The translations under genes were made by a program, and so were the position numbers. Positions 22,101 to 31,628 of a DNA stretch of 64,000 bases are shown piece after piece. Source of the stretch: Blasia pusilla (Eukaryota; Marchantiophyta; Marchantiopsida; Blasiales); the NCBI GenBank assembly GCA_050084515.1, contig CM114273.1, positions 8,680,001 through 8,744,000 of the forward strand, written 5' to 3'. A model generated the notes under the pieces. It made no database searches. It saw only the letters and a list, made by a program, of their open reading frames with translations, and was not told the DNA's origin. Position 1 is the first letter of the stretch. Each line of letters begins with the position of its first letter.

Positions 22101-23546
22101 GGATTGAGTCAGCTAATAGAACAGATCCTACATTGGAGACGAAAACTTACACTAGTCATCTTAGCTTCTAGTTAATCCGATACAGTTGGTTAGAAAGTCC
22201 ACGCGAAAACAATGCCAGTTGAGTTAAATGTGGAAGATATTAGGAACGACCAACTCCCTCGCAAGGAAGGATTCAGAAAAATTGATGGGACATTCGGGTG
22301 GGGGAATCTTGTCACGCCGGGAAATTGGCATGTTTGGGGGGGGGGAAGAGGGTACGTCCATTGATGAGAATCTGTTATATACAGGTGAAAATATTCACTC
22401 CCGAAATCTTGAATGCGGAAGTGCAAACCGCACACCTTCATAAGAATGGAGCTTCTCGTCAGAAACTGCAGCAGCTGCAGTCCACGTTCCTGGACAATGC
22501 TTCTTATGATTCCTTCTATGCTTGGCGCTGGGGTGAGCGTTTGGATAGCTCCACCCGCATTCACGGCAGATCCAAACATCATCCTCTGGATGACTGCCGA
22601 CCTTCCGATCAGCTTCTACCTCGGGATTATCCAGTGGCAATGGATTCGTTGGTTCGGTTTGCTTGACCACTTCGTAAGAAAGGCCGACGCTCCCGTTCCC
22701 ATTTGCTCCAGCATTGGGAGTACTAACCGAACCTATGCCAATGGATCCGGTGACATCAAGCGTGTGATTGAGAGTCTCGTTTCCATTGGCTTCTACAACC
22801 TTGGAGGCACCAGAAGAACTCATGTCCAAGGATCTGGCAACGTCATGAGAATGTTTCACATCCCCATTTCCCTTGGCTTCTACAAACTGGGGACCATCAG
22901 CAGAACCTATGTCCAATGATCTGGAGACTTCGTCGAAGTGATTGACGGTCCCATTCTCATTGGGCACAATTTTGGAATCACCAGCAGAGGTCGTGCTAAC
23001 AAGTGTTTCAGCGTACTTCAACAATCCGCCTTTGCCTGCTTCAGACATGCCCCATCAGTTTCCATGAAGATTCTATCACTACTGTCCACTTTCCACAGTT
23101 ACGTTAAAATTCTTGTATGAATGATTTCTCTCTCAACATCCACCGGAGATCTTACTCTGTGGTCATTACATCCGTTGCACAATGTGAGAGAGCAATAACT
23201 TGGAAAGGTTAAATGGAGATCGAAAGTTTCTCCTGACCTTTCTATCCCTCTATAACTGGATATCAGCAGTCTTCTTACCATTGGTTCATTCGCAAACAAC
23301 TGTGAAAAACCTGAAATGAAAGGCTCTGCTAGTACCTGCGTTCGAAGCGGCAGAATGCTCGTCACCCGAGGAAGCTTCGTCCGAAGAGCCTCCATCAGCT
23401 GGGTGGACAGGTTTCGCATTGTGTCCGGGAACTTTTCCACAAACCTTCTTGTGGTTCCTACGATGCTTTGCGCTAGGATGAGCGTTGGGGTATGTCCACC
23501 CGCATTTCCCACATGTCCACAGGTCATCGGCGGCAGCTACTTCCAT
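18639..23546 (-). CDS. Seven-exon gene for a six-zinc-finger protein (about 876 aa)
   Basis: Predicted exons: 23546-23336, 23035-22436, 22078-21869, 21389-20964, 20544-20050, 19683-19483 and 19126-18639. All six introns are GT-AG. Every exon boundary is phase 1 and the internal exons have lengths divisible by three. The start ATG is preceded by an in-frame TAA 12 nt upstream. Fingers sit in exons 1, 2, 4, 5, 6 and 7 and share C-x2-C-G-W-T-Y-P-N-A-H-P-S-A-K-H-R-R-N-H-K-K-x-C. The last finger has Gln in place of the first H of HRRNH, so the ligands conserved in all six are C-x2-C-x16-H-x3-C (C2HC). Most fingers are followed by a Gly-Ser-Ser-Asp acidic tract and a Pro/Ala/Glu-rich linker. I recall related single fingers in uncharacterised plant proteins. 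Nucleic-acid or protein binding in the nucleus is inference. Exon joins were made by eye and need transcript support. Confidence 0.8.
19483..19683 (-). CDS. Zinc-finger gene exon 6 (finger 5)
   Basis: Begins VGSAVPHPEEDVWICREC, then the finger and GGSSDDDSDGEHQ, and stops short of the linker seen in exons 4 and 5. Acceptor ATGCAG/TT; strong donor GGAG/GTGAGT. Confidence 0.8.
20050..20544 (-). CDS. Zinc-finger gene exon 5 (finger 4)
   Basis: Begins VGSAVPHPEDDLWICRQC, then the finger, GGSSDDDSDGEHH, SREFKIDAV and a linker ending VPKG. Acceptor TTCAG/TT; donor TAAAG/GTATCC. Confidence 0.8.
20964..21389 (-). CDS. Zinc-finger gene exon 4 (finger 3)
   Basis: Begins VGSAVPHPEDDIWICRQC, then the finger, GGSSDDESDDEHH, SREIDLG and a linker ending VAKG. 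Acceptor ATGCAG/TT; donor CAAAG/GTAGAT. Confidence 0.8.
21869..22078 (-). CDS. Zinc-finger gene exon 3 (linker only, no finger)
   Basis: 70 residues, Pro/Ala/Glu-rich. It contains SREFKLESV, matching the second half of exon 5 (SREFKIDAV) and, more distantly, exon 4 (SREIDLG), and it ends in the same PKG-type motif. It looks like a duplicated exon that lost its finger half. Acceptor ATACAG/GG; donor AAAG/GTAGGG. Confidence 0.7.
22436..23035 (-). CDS. Zinc-finger gene exon 2 (internal repeats and finger 2)
   Basis: About 200 residues. The first part holds roughly four imperfect ~28-29 residue repeats built on NGNG/ENGT ... H..DV.RSLD. Near its end is a finger in the VGSHPEDDVWICREC context. 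Acceptor GAAGCAG/GC; donor GAAG/GTGTGC. Confidence 0.75.
23336..23546 (-). CDS. Zinc-finger gene exon 1 (finger 1)
   Basis: Starts MEVAAADDLWTC. Finger ligands are C12, C15, H32 and C36, followed by GGSSDEASSGDEH. The donor is GCAG/GTACTAG, phase 1. Confidence 0.8.
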
Positions 23547-24880
23547 GATGATAGATTACTAGAGAACTCTGCGCACAGCAATCTACGAGAGATATGACAA
23601 AGACACTCGCAGGTGTGTTTAGCTGCCTTCTCTACTTGGATATACAGTGAACCCTGCTGCTGCAAGCTGAAATCGAACACGAACACTCACTTACCCTTTC
23701 ACCACTTCTCGAAGAACTGGATCCAGCAAAAGCACCAAGACCTTCCAGGGCCTAACTTTCTAACTTGCGACAGTGTGACTCCCACGTTGATCCACAATCG
23801 ACCTACGACTCATAGGACTGAAGTCGAAGAAGAATTACCGCAGCTTTCCGAGGCTGTCGACTAGTCGCTTTGAGGCGTGCTCATACTATCACTTCCTCGA
23901 CGCGACACTCGAGGACTTGGATCCAAGAACAATCACCGCCACAATTTCTTAGGGTTATCTGTAGGCTTGAAAGAACATCCTGTGGCCCATTTAACTCGTA
24001 CAAGATCACGAAACTCACCGGCGAAAACCTGATGATAATCCTTACGTGTGTCTCGGGCGATGCGATGCAGTTTTAGAAGCTCTGCTAAGTCGAGGATCGA
24101 CTTTGGTGGACTTAGATCCAGGCTGAACTAAGTTCTATGAGATTGTTAAGCTCTCATCTCCAGATCTGTTACCAGTTTGTAGTTTCTAGATCGGTACAAG
24201 CGGATGCTGGATGAGGAATCCAGCCAAATAATAGAGCTTTATTATTGAGGGGTGTGTTGGACCAAACGTCTCCCCGGTTCTTGTGGGTCCTGCTGGCCTG
24301 GGCCCCAGTTCCCTAGAAATCCTTCCAACTGGGCAAGTCGAGCAAAAACAAAATCCTCTTCCCCAAACGTATCGATCCGATCCATTCGCGTCGTGCAAGT
24401 CAACCGCCAGAAAAGACTGAAGCTATACTGCTGCTAGACGCGCAGATTGCGAATCATGCTCACTGTCAACACCTAGTAATTCCAAGTTCACCGTGATTCA
24501 GAACAGTAAGCACTGGCACGTATGCCCATCCCAGGCTGCTCTTACTTGAGCTGGGTTCCACCATCCTTGGTGGTATGATACATTCCTATCCATAATTGGT
24601 GAAGTATTACTACCCAGCCACCTATCTTTGATAGTCGCAATTAAGAGTTACACAAGAGGTTGCTTGATGCTGCGATCCTAGACCTACAACACTGTTTCCT
24701 TCCACTCATAGCTCTGCGCACTTGCAGGTGGAGACGCGTCAGTACTGTCTGTACACGGTGGATACGCAGAAACTTCCGGTTGGTCAGGAGTAATTAAATT
24801 TCTTTAGAATCTGTCGTTTATTTCACTGAGACGGAATGTACTTTTCAAGGTCGGTAAGTCTCAACACGGCCCCCTTTTTT
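23547..24880. other. Upstream region of the zinc-finger gene
   Basis: No other gene recognised. Should contain the 5' UTR and promoter of the minus-strand gene, but I could not assign a TATA box or start site. Confidence 0.35.
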
Positions 24881-24935
24881 GGCTCTCCATGCCCCCTCTT
24901 TTGTATCGTGATGGGTTTCCCATATATTTTATTCC
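24881..24935 (+). repeat. Fragment of the R2-like 3' UTR
   Basis: Contains CCCCCTCTTTTGTAT-like sequence followed by CGTGATGGGTTTCCCAT and a T-rich tail. This corresponds to 2636-2690 and 30466-30520 and preserves the GATGG/CCATC-type stem-loop in slightly altered form. Nothing upstream matches, so it is a minimal 5'-truncated or decayed copy. Confidence 0.55.
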
Positions 24936-26125
24936 TTCGTTACCTCAGCTGATTCCTGGGTCAATCCTCACCCTCAGACTCTACAAGTGATTTGACTGTC
25001 ACTTTTACTATGATGACTACCGTGAAATCACGCCAGACTTCGCTGAACATCTCTTCCCGGAGAGTTAGCGATCGAGCGGATTAGAATATACATTTAGAAC
25101 CTTCAATACGCCTGATAGTGAATTAAATTTTCCACGAGTAATTGGGCCGTTTCCAAGGCTGTTGCTGCACCTTTCCGAGGACATTTTGAACAGCCACAAG
25201 AACATCCTCGATATATTCGAATTTCTTGAAAGGCAAACGAGTTTTCGGAGGGTGCATCAGCCACATAATGTTGCTGCTACCAACTGTGTTCAAAGCACCA
25301 TTAAAAACCATCAGGATGAAATTGCCGAAACTCTGTCTACAATGCGAACCGTACATTGGTAACAAGTCAGACGTTGGTGTATTAATATAGTTTGGAGAGG
25401 TTACTTGGAGGATTCCAACACCACCTCTCATTTCTTCTTATTCTTTAAGTGTCCCCTCATCTTTGTCGATTGACTCCGTCTTCCCTCTCTTTCGAGTAGA
25501 TCATGAGAGCACCGTTGCAACAGTCCCCACCCTTTTCCCAATTTCTCTCCGACGAAGTAGACAATCCGGGTCTCGTTATAAACACAAAGGCCTTGCTATG
25601 AAGGAAGAGGAAAACATATTCATTCTTTCACCGGTACCAGACGGACTGCACTCGTACTGTGCAAGCGTGGAAGGCGGACACGACAGAGTCTACAAGCGGA
25701 TTGTTGCAACAGCTTGTTTCGAACTCCATTGTGAACGAATTCCTCCGGATTCTAAGCTGGCGAGGACCATGTTGTATCCTCGACAGCCTACATGCGGGTA
25801 CAGTAAAATCTAGTGCATTCGATTAGATTTGAGTCCTCATGGCTCATGCGGGGAAAAAAGATCCGTATAGCAAGCGGATGTGCCCATCGTAATCCTAGCT
25901 GGGTTCGGGAATAAATAAAAGAGGACCCTAAACCTTAGCCCCAACGTAGCTGCCGATTCACTGACATAATCCGCAGCCGGTGGCTACGGCTTCACAGCCT
26001 TTATCTATATCCTAGGAGTTCACTAATTGGACTGCTCCTTTCCAAACATAAACTGAATGTATAGGGATCAAACTAGTCACTCAAGAGTAGTGTGCCCTTT
26101 GACGGATAATCTCCAGTACCTCGCA
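24936..26125. other. Intergenic DNA
   Basis: No gene recognised. Open frames at 25.12-25.43 and 25.46-25.81 kb show no family features. Confidence 0.35.
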
Positions 26126-26190
26126 GGCTTGCACCCCCTCCTTTGTATCCCGATGGGTTTTCCATTCCAGTTTCTATTAAAGTTTACTTC
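26126..26190 (+). repeat. Fragment of the R2-like 3' UTR
   Basis: Reads CACCCCCTCCTTTGTATCCC then GATGGGTTTTCCATT and a T-rich tail, the same block as at 2.64, 24.89 and 30.47 kb. It is a short 3'-end fragment without upstream homology. Confidence 0.55.
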
Positions 26191-27288
26191 TCTCCCTCGG
26201 TTCGAGTGAGAAACACTTTCAGTACATGGACAGTGTGGTAATTGTACGATGGCGGAAGAGGTTAGACCAAGCTCTTCCTCCTCGTAAGGAATGCCCAAGG
26301 TAGTATTATTGGCTCTAAATATAGGGCAATGAATGCTCGTGTTTAAATCTAATTATACATGTCTCATTGAAAATTGTCCAGGTCTCCAGGAATGCATTTT
26401 CATCTACTAGTATAGATATCTAAAATTAAACTCTAACACTTTCGTTCGTTTATTTTATGAACCAAGTTACTACCAACGACGAGGCGGTCCTGACACACTC
26501 CAGTGTCTCGCAAATTAAAAGTAAACTCGTACACCGTTGTCAGTTTATTTTGAGTATTTTACAATGTCATATGCAACGCCAAAAACGTGGTGATGACGCT
26601 AGTGCTTATGCAAAAGTGATGGCAGCGATTTTGGGCGGGGACGGCGGGAGGCATGGACGGGGACGGCGGGAGGAAGGACAGAGGGCATAGGGGACGAAAA
26701 GAGACGTGCTACATGTCGAAACGGAGAGCGTGACGAGAGCTTCGTTTTGATCCGGACCTTGCTGCATGGCGTGAAGTATTTTTATTTTTATTCATCTTTT
26801 TAGAATTCGATTCATATTAGGGTTCCAAATGTGAATATTAGGGCTTAGCTTATTGTCATTTGGAGAAATTTCCCAAGGTAACGTCCTCTATTCACCCACC
26901 CTTCCCCTCCTTTCCCAAGTCCTTTCTTGTTTGTCGTATTTGTCGTATGTGCTTCTCATTTTGGTTCGATTCACGTTTGTATTTGTTACCCTTACCGTAC
27001 ATACACTTTTCTTCTCATCTATTTTATCTCGAAGGGCCCATGATCTTTTCACACTCTTAGCAACTCTACGTATTCATGAGTTTATTTTTGGGAGGGGTTT
27101 GGGACTAGAAGTCCTAGGTGATGTCGGTAGGTGAGAGTTTATGTTAGAGGGAGCATTACCGTAGACGGGAAGAGAGTGGTTTGCCAGGACCGCTCGTTCG
27201 AATGGGGATGACAGGACTGTTATTGACGGAGGATTGTCGCACGATTTTATTGGAGGGAGCCATGTCCTCTTCTTGGTGAGTTGCATCC
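26191..27288. other. Intergenic DNA leading into the R2-like element
   Basis: No conserved feature recognised. The 5' end of the downstream retroelement probably lies within or at the end of this stretch but cannot be placed. A repeated GGGGACGGCGGGAGG word lies at 26.63-26.68 kb. Confidence 0.35.
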
Positions 27289-27735
27289 ATGCCTCGACCC
27301 GCATCGGCTCCTCGTGTGGGGACCCGTGGGTCGTCTAGTCGGGATACTAAATGCCCATGTTGTCCCGAATTCTTCACTCGTTCAGGAATTCGGAACCACT
27401 TAGCGGCTAAACATCCTGACTTTGATAGATTTGGATGGGTGGTCCCTCCCGCCGACCATGGATGCTCTCCGGTGCTTCCCGCATCATCGCCCCCCCGAGG
27501 CATGGGAGTGGTTGAGGTCCCACCAGGCAAGATTATAGGTCTCTTCGAGACCCGTTTTCCCCGCCCGAGGTTGTTTCATTGGATCCCCATGCTATTCGGG
27601 ACGACCTCCGCCACGCATTCCTCCTTCCCCTCGCTAGGATCGCCCTTGATCCTATGGATGAGCTCTCGTGGTACCTACTACTTCTCCTTCCACGATGGTG
27701 TCTTCGTTACACTCGGGAGGGAAGGCCGGTCATAG
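27289..27735 (+). pseudogene. R2-like ORF, N-terminal zinc-finger segment
   Basis: Encodes KCPCCPEFFTRSGIRNHLAA followed by KH: a C-x2-C-x11-H-x4-H finger of the kind R2-clade proteins use for target-site recognition. The frame then shifts near 27545. The continuation is readable in another frame (LRHAFLLPLARIAL, then WYLLLLLPRWCL), a segment that precedes the reverse transcriptase in this family. Confidence 0.65.
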
Positions 27736-27844
27736 AGAGGTTATAGCACGCCCGAGAGGCTTTCGAGGAGGTGATTGGGAGTCTCTGCAGAGTGAGTTTG
27801 TGGCATTCGCGAGGTAGTAGTTCACCTGGTTTCGGCGGACGATC

Positions 27845-29130
27845 TTGAGCAGCCAACCAGGTTGCGGCGATGTAGGACATCGGGCGAGCTGTGAGTACTC
27901 GCGAAGCCGCACGTGCTCTTCGCCCGATGGACATGGCTCCTTCTTCACCGTTACCATCGATGCCCTCCGGAGGCTACATCCTCGTCCATCGGTTGACATT
28001 CCAGCTTTTGCACGTGACTTCCACCCTGACACGGCTATATGCCTTGACCCGTCCCTCTTTGCTCGGGCACTCGGACGTTCTCCGAGGATTGTGGCCGGAG
28101 GTTTGTCTGGTATGATGTACGAACACCTTCGTGATTGCTTTCCTTCCGAGGACACCGCTAGCGGCTTCTCCGAGTTGCTTCAGGTTGCCTCTCACCTAGC
28201 TCAGGGGAGAGTGCCAACAGCAATGGCCCAAGTATTAGGGGCGGGGCGACTTTTGGCGTTGTCAAAGGGGGGTGGTGGTATCCGTCCGATTGCCATAGGT
28301 GAGGTGCTCTTGCGGTTGGTGAGTCGTACTCTCGCTTTGCAATTCCGTGAGGCTTTCCAGTCACATCTGAGTCCGCATCAGTTTGGAGTTGCCACGCCAG
28401 TCGGATGTGAGATGGTTGCCTTAGGTTTGAGGGCTTGTCTAGATGTACATCCAGAGTGGGTGGTTCTCCAATTGGACGTGGAGAACGCCTTCAACTCGAT
28501 ATCTCGGGCTACTATATTCACGAGTTGAGGGACGCTGGGTGGCCCCATGGCGAGCCTCATTCCCTTTGTGCAAAGGCTTTCTATGGGGCCCCTTCGGCCC
28601 TCTATTTCCACCATGGTCGATTCGAGGAGGAGGTCACGGTCTTGGAGTCGCACATGGGACTCGTCTGGTGACCCCTCCTGGGTGGCGCGTTTTTCTTTGT
28701 GGCTCATTACCGAGCGGTTCTTTCACGGTGGAGGCTTTCCGGGTTGCATGTTCCCTTCATTTGGCGAGATGATACTCATATTGTTGGTCCTGGAGATCTG
28801 GTTGTCCTCGCATTCGAGCACTTTTCAGACTGATTGGCACGTGTCGGCCTGGCGGTGAAGGTGGGGAAGTGCAAGGCTTGGTCTCCATCAGGCCTTCGTG
28901 ATGATCTACATTTACCCGACGGCTTCTTGCGACTGTCGGAGGGCTTCGAGTCTTGGGAGTACCGCCGGGAGCCACGACTTTGTATCGACTTTCGTGGCGG
29001 CGGCTCTACCGAGGATCTTCTCCACGTTGATGATCTTACGAGGATTGGTGACCCTCAAGTCGCCTTCGGCATTCTCTCTTCTTGTTTTGCTCGAGACGTG
29101 GTTACCTCACTAGAACTGCCGGACATCTAG
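27845..29130 (+). pseudogene. R2-like reverse transcriptase domain, frameshifted
   Basis: The first frame (27845-28528) gives GGGGIRPIAIGEVLLRLVSR (fingers) and VLQLDVENAFNSISR (motif A with catalytic Asp and FN), then a stop. Motif C survives only as a frame-shifted LARDDTHIVGP-like reading near 28768, followed by GLAVKVGKCKAWSPSGL. The enzyme would copy element RNA at the nicked target. At least three frame changes make this copy dead. Confidence 0.75.
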
Positions 29131-29701
29131 TCACCTTTCTTCCCTATATAGATCCTTTGATAGGAAGCTCATGCAGGTGTTTGGGGATCTTCTAGGACCC
29201 GGCTCCTTAGAGTGCCCCATGGGGAGTTAGCTCGTGGACAGGCCTCTTGGCCGATTTCTTTTGGTGGAGTAGGTCTTCTCTCGACCGAGTTAGTGGCGCC
29301 CTCCGCTTTTTTTTAGGAGTTGGGCCATAGTGGCACCCTCCTTTGCTCCCGATTTTTGGTTAGAGATAGACCGCTCCTTCTACACTACGTCTCCCGGGTC
29401 GAGGATGGCTCTTTCCCACTTCAGTCTTCACTCACAGCTTGTAGAGATTCCCTTGAGTTGAGGCCGAGCCGTTCTCCCCACTTTCTCCTCCTTAGTTACC
29501 TCCGGTCGGATCTGGGCTCCAATCTTCCTTGATGGAAGCCCACTTTGAGGCAGATTTTTAGAGGCACTATGTCCGACGGGAATATCCCCATGGAGGTTAG
29601 GGCCCGTGATTCGCTCTTGCTCCGGAAAGGGGCAGGCTCATGGGTAGGGGGCGCCCCTTCTCCAGGCTTTCCGTATCGCACCACTTACCTATACCACAGC
29701 G

Positions 29702-30320
29702 ATGCGGTTCCGCTTGGGCCTCCCCCAACCATCGGTGGTTGGTTCGACACACTGCGAGTGTCGCCGGAGCCTGGATCCACTTGGTGTGCATTTGGCACGC
29801 TGTCCAGTTGGGGGTGAGAGGATAGCCACTCACGATGCAGTGCGGGATATCATGTTCAGTATTGCTCGGGAGAGTGGCTTCCATGTGCAGAGAGAGAGGC
29901 ACTACTCCATGCGGGATTCCCTCATTCGTGCCGATCTTTACATGACACGTGAGGCTGAGGTGGTTGTGGCGGACGTGGTAGTCACAGATCCTACGCGGGA
30001 GGCAGTGCGAGCCCAAGTGGTGGCCCAAGGGCGAATGCTACAAGGAGCGGCGGCGGCGGCGGCGGCGGGCGAAGAAGACACATATCTACAGTCGACTACA
30101 CGAAGGACACATCTTCATCCCCCTGGCCATAGAGATGTATGGGGCTATGGGGGAGAGGTTCGACTCGTTCCTTACGGACTGCGCCCATCATCTCCACTCG
30201 AGAAATGGGTTGTCCTTAGCTATTGCGATTCTGTATTGTAGGCAGCGGTTCTCCATAGCGTTGCAGCGTGCCCACGCTAATGGGATTTTGTGACGGGCTC
30301 AGGCTGTGGGAGACGCCGGC
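29702..30320 (+). pseudogene. R2-like REL endonuclease and C-terminus
   Basis: The frame carries CECRRSLDPLGVHLARC, a knuckle of the C-x-C ... H-x3-C type that precedes the REL nuclease. SLIRADLYMTREAEVVVADV then VVTDP follows, the PD-(D/E)xK-like core with candidate catalytic Asp residues. A GCG-encoded poly-alanine run (about 30047-30069) precedes KKTHIYSRLHEGHIFIPLA in a shifted frame, then a RQRFSIALQRAHANGIL tail. The alanine run length differs from the copy at 2.23 kb. Confidence 0.72.
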
Positions 30321-30535
30321 GCTAGAGGCCCACTTACTAGTAGTCATAGCTCTCTTGTTGTTGTTGATATTGTCTCTGCTGTTGGTGAGTTTCGTCGTTA
30401 GGGGGGGGAATGCCCCCTTCTTCCTTTTCTGGTCCTGTTGTGGCCTTCAGGTTTTGACTCTTTGAGTCCCCCTCTTTTGTACTTCCGATGGGTTTTCCAT
30501 CACTCGTTTTTATCGAAGTGCATCTTTGTTGTTAT

Positions 30536-31191
30536 GCAACCTCGTACGTAGTAAGTGTCATCGTTTCCGCCTCTTCAACATTCCAGCTGCATTGGTCTCC
30601 TCCCAACACTTACCAGGACCAGTCAGCAACCTTCTTCGATATCCCGTGACAATCCAGGGGATTCCACTTTTGGGTATACGGACGGACCATTTTCGAGCGA
30701 ACAAGCAAGAGGATAAAAAAAATGTTCATGCAATATGGATATTCCGAAAGTTTATATAACTAGTTAGACCCCAAGGGACCGTGCGATGCGAGGGTCCTAA
30801 AGCTCCGTTACTTGCAATATGGATATTCCGAAATTTTATATAACTAGTTAGACCTCGAGGGACCGTGGGATGCCCCTTCCCCGTGCCCCCTTCCCTACCC
30901 CTAAAGCCCCCCTTACTTGAATGGCCCCCTCCCCGTATCCCCTTCCCTATCCATGCCATGTGGTGCATTCTCCCCCGTGGACATCTGAAAACAGTTCCTC
31001 TATTAATAATATAAATTAAAATAGTACATGGTTAAACCTAACGAGCAAATCCTCTTCAGATGTTGACACCTGTCCACTTAAGAGTTTTTATAGTTAATCG
31101 GGTATGTTTAAAAGGTATTGTTTGACGGGTGTTGTTTAAAAGGTATTGTTTGAAGGGAAACCTGCCACTCGTGTATCGCACGGGGAACGTA
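30536..31191. other. Intergenic DNA with short tandem duplications
   Basis: Holds two copies of an 84-bp unit containing GCAATATGGATATTCCGAAA (starts 30730 and 30814), then two copies of a ~27-bp unit with GTTTAAAAGGTATTGTTTGA (about 31106 and 31133). No gene recognised. Confidence 0.6.
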
Positions 31192-31342
31192 TTAGTCTAT
31201 ATTATTGGCGGAGAGTGCCCTCTTACTTGCAAAAATCTAAATGTGATAATTGGACAGCAAGAAAATAAATTTCCTACTCCGGAAAGCAAGAAAGAAATTC
31301 TGAATTTGTGTGCGGCATTATTCCTTTCACTCCCGTGCATGG
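31192..31342 (+). repeat. Dispersed short repeat, copy 3 of 3
   Basis: Shares TCTATATTATTGG, GGAGAGTGCCCTCTT and GGACAGCAAGAAAAT with 756-897 and more weakly with 16616-16802. It is preceded by CTCGTGTATCGCACGGG. Confidence 0.5.
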
Positions 31343-31628
31343 CACAGATTATTGAGTAGTAATTTTAGAGAATAGTGCGGGCATAATACAAGCTCTATGC
31401 TACTACATAACTTAAGAGGAAATTTTTAAAAATAGCAACTTAAATTTAACCTAGAAGGAACTTCCACTCCGATAGATGGAACCCATACAATAAACACAAC
31501 CTTCCATGAGGAAACAGTTTTTCCAAGCTAAAGGTTGGAAAATAAGAAATTTAAGAGAATTGGTACCATTACATAACCTAGGAAGTGGGTACATTTGAAA
31601 GGAAGAAATTCTACAAGAGAGCAAGTGT
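31343..31628. other. Intergenic DNA
   Basis: Nothing recognised; short flank before the solo LTR. Confidence 0.4.

Larger units (their letters stand above)
27289..30535 (+). mobile_element. R2-like non-LTR retrotransposon with REL endonuclease, decayed
   Basis: The order on the plus strand is an N-terminal C2H2 finger, reverse transcriptase, a linker with a C/H knuckle, a restriction-like endonuclease and a 3' UTR. This is the single-ORF plan of the R2/R4/Utopia-type group, which nick a target with the REL domain and prime reverse transcription there. The ORF is broken by many frameshifts and stops. The 3' UTR (30321-30535) holds CCCCCTCTTTTGTA and a GATGG-GTTTT-CCATC stem-loop shared with three other loci in the window. 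No flanking rDNA is present, so this copy is not at the classical R2 site. The 5' end and target duplication are undetermined. Confidence 0.8.
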
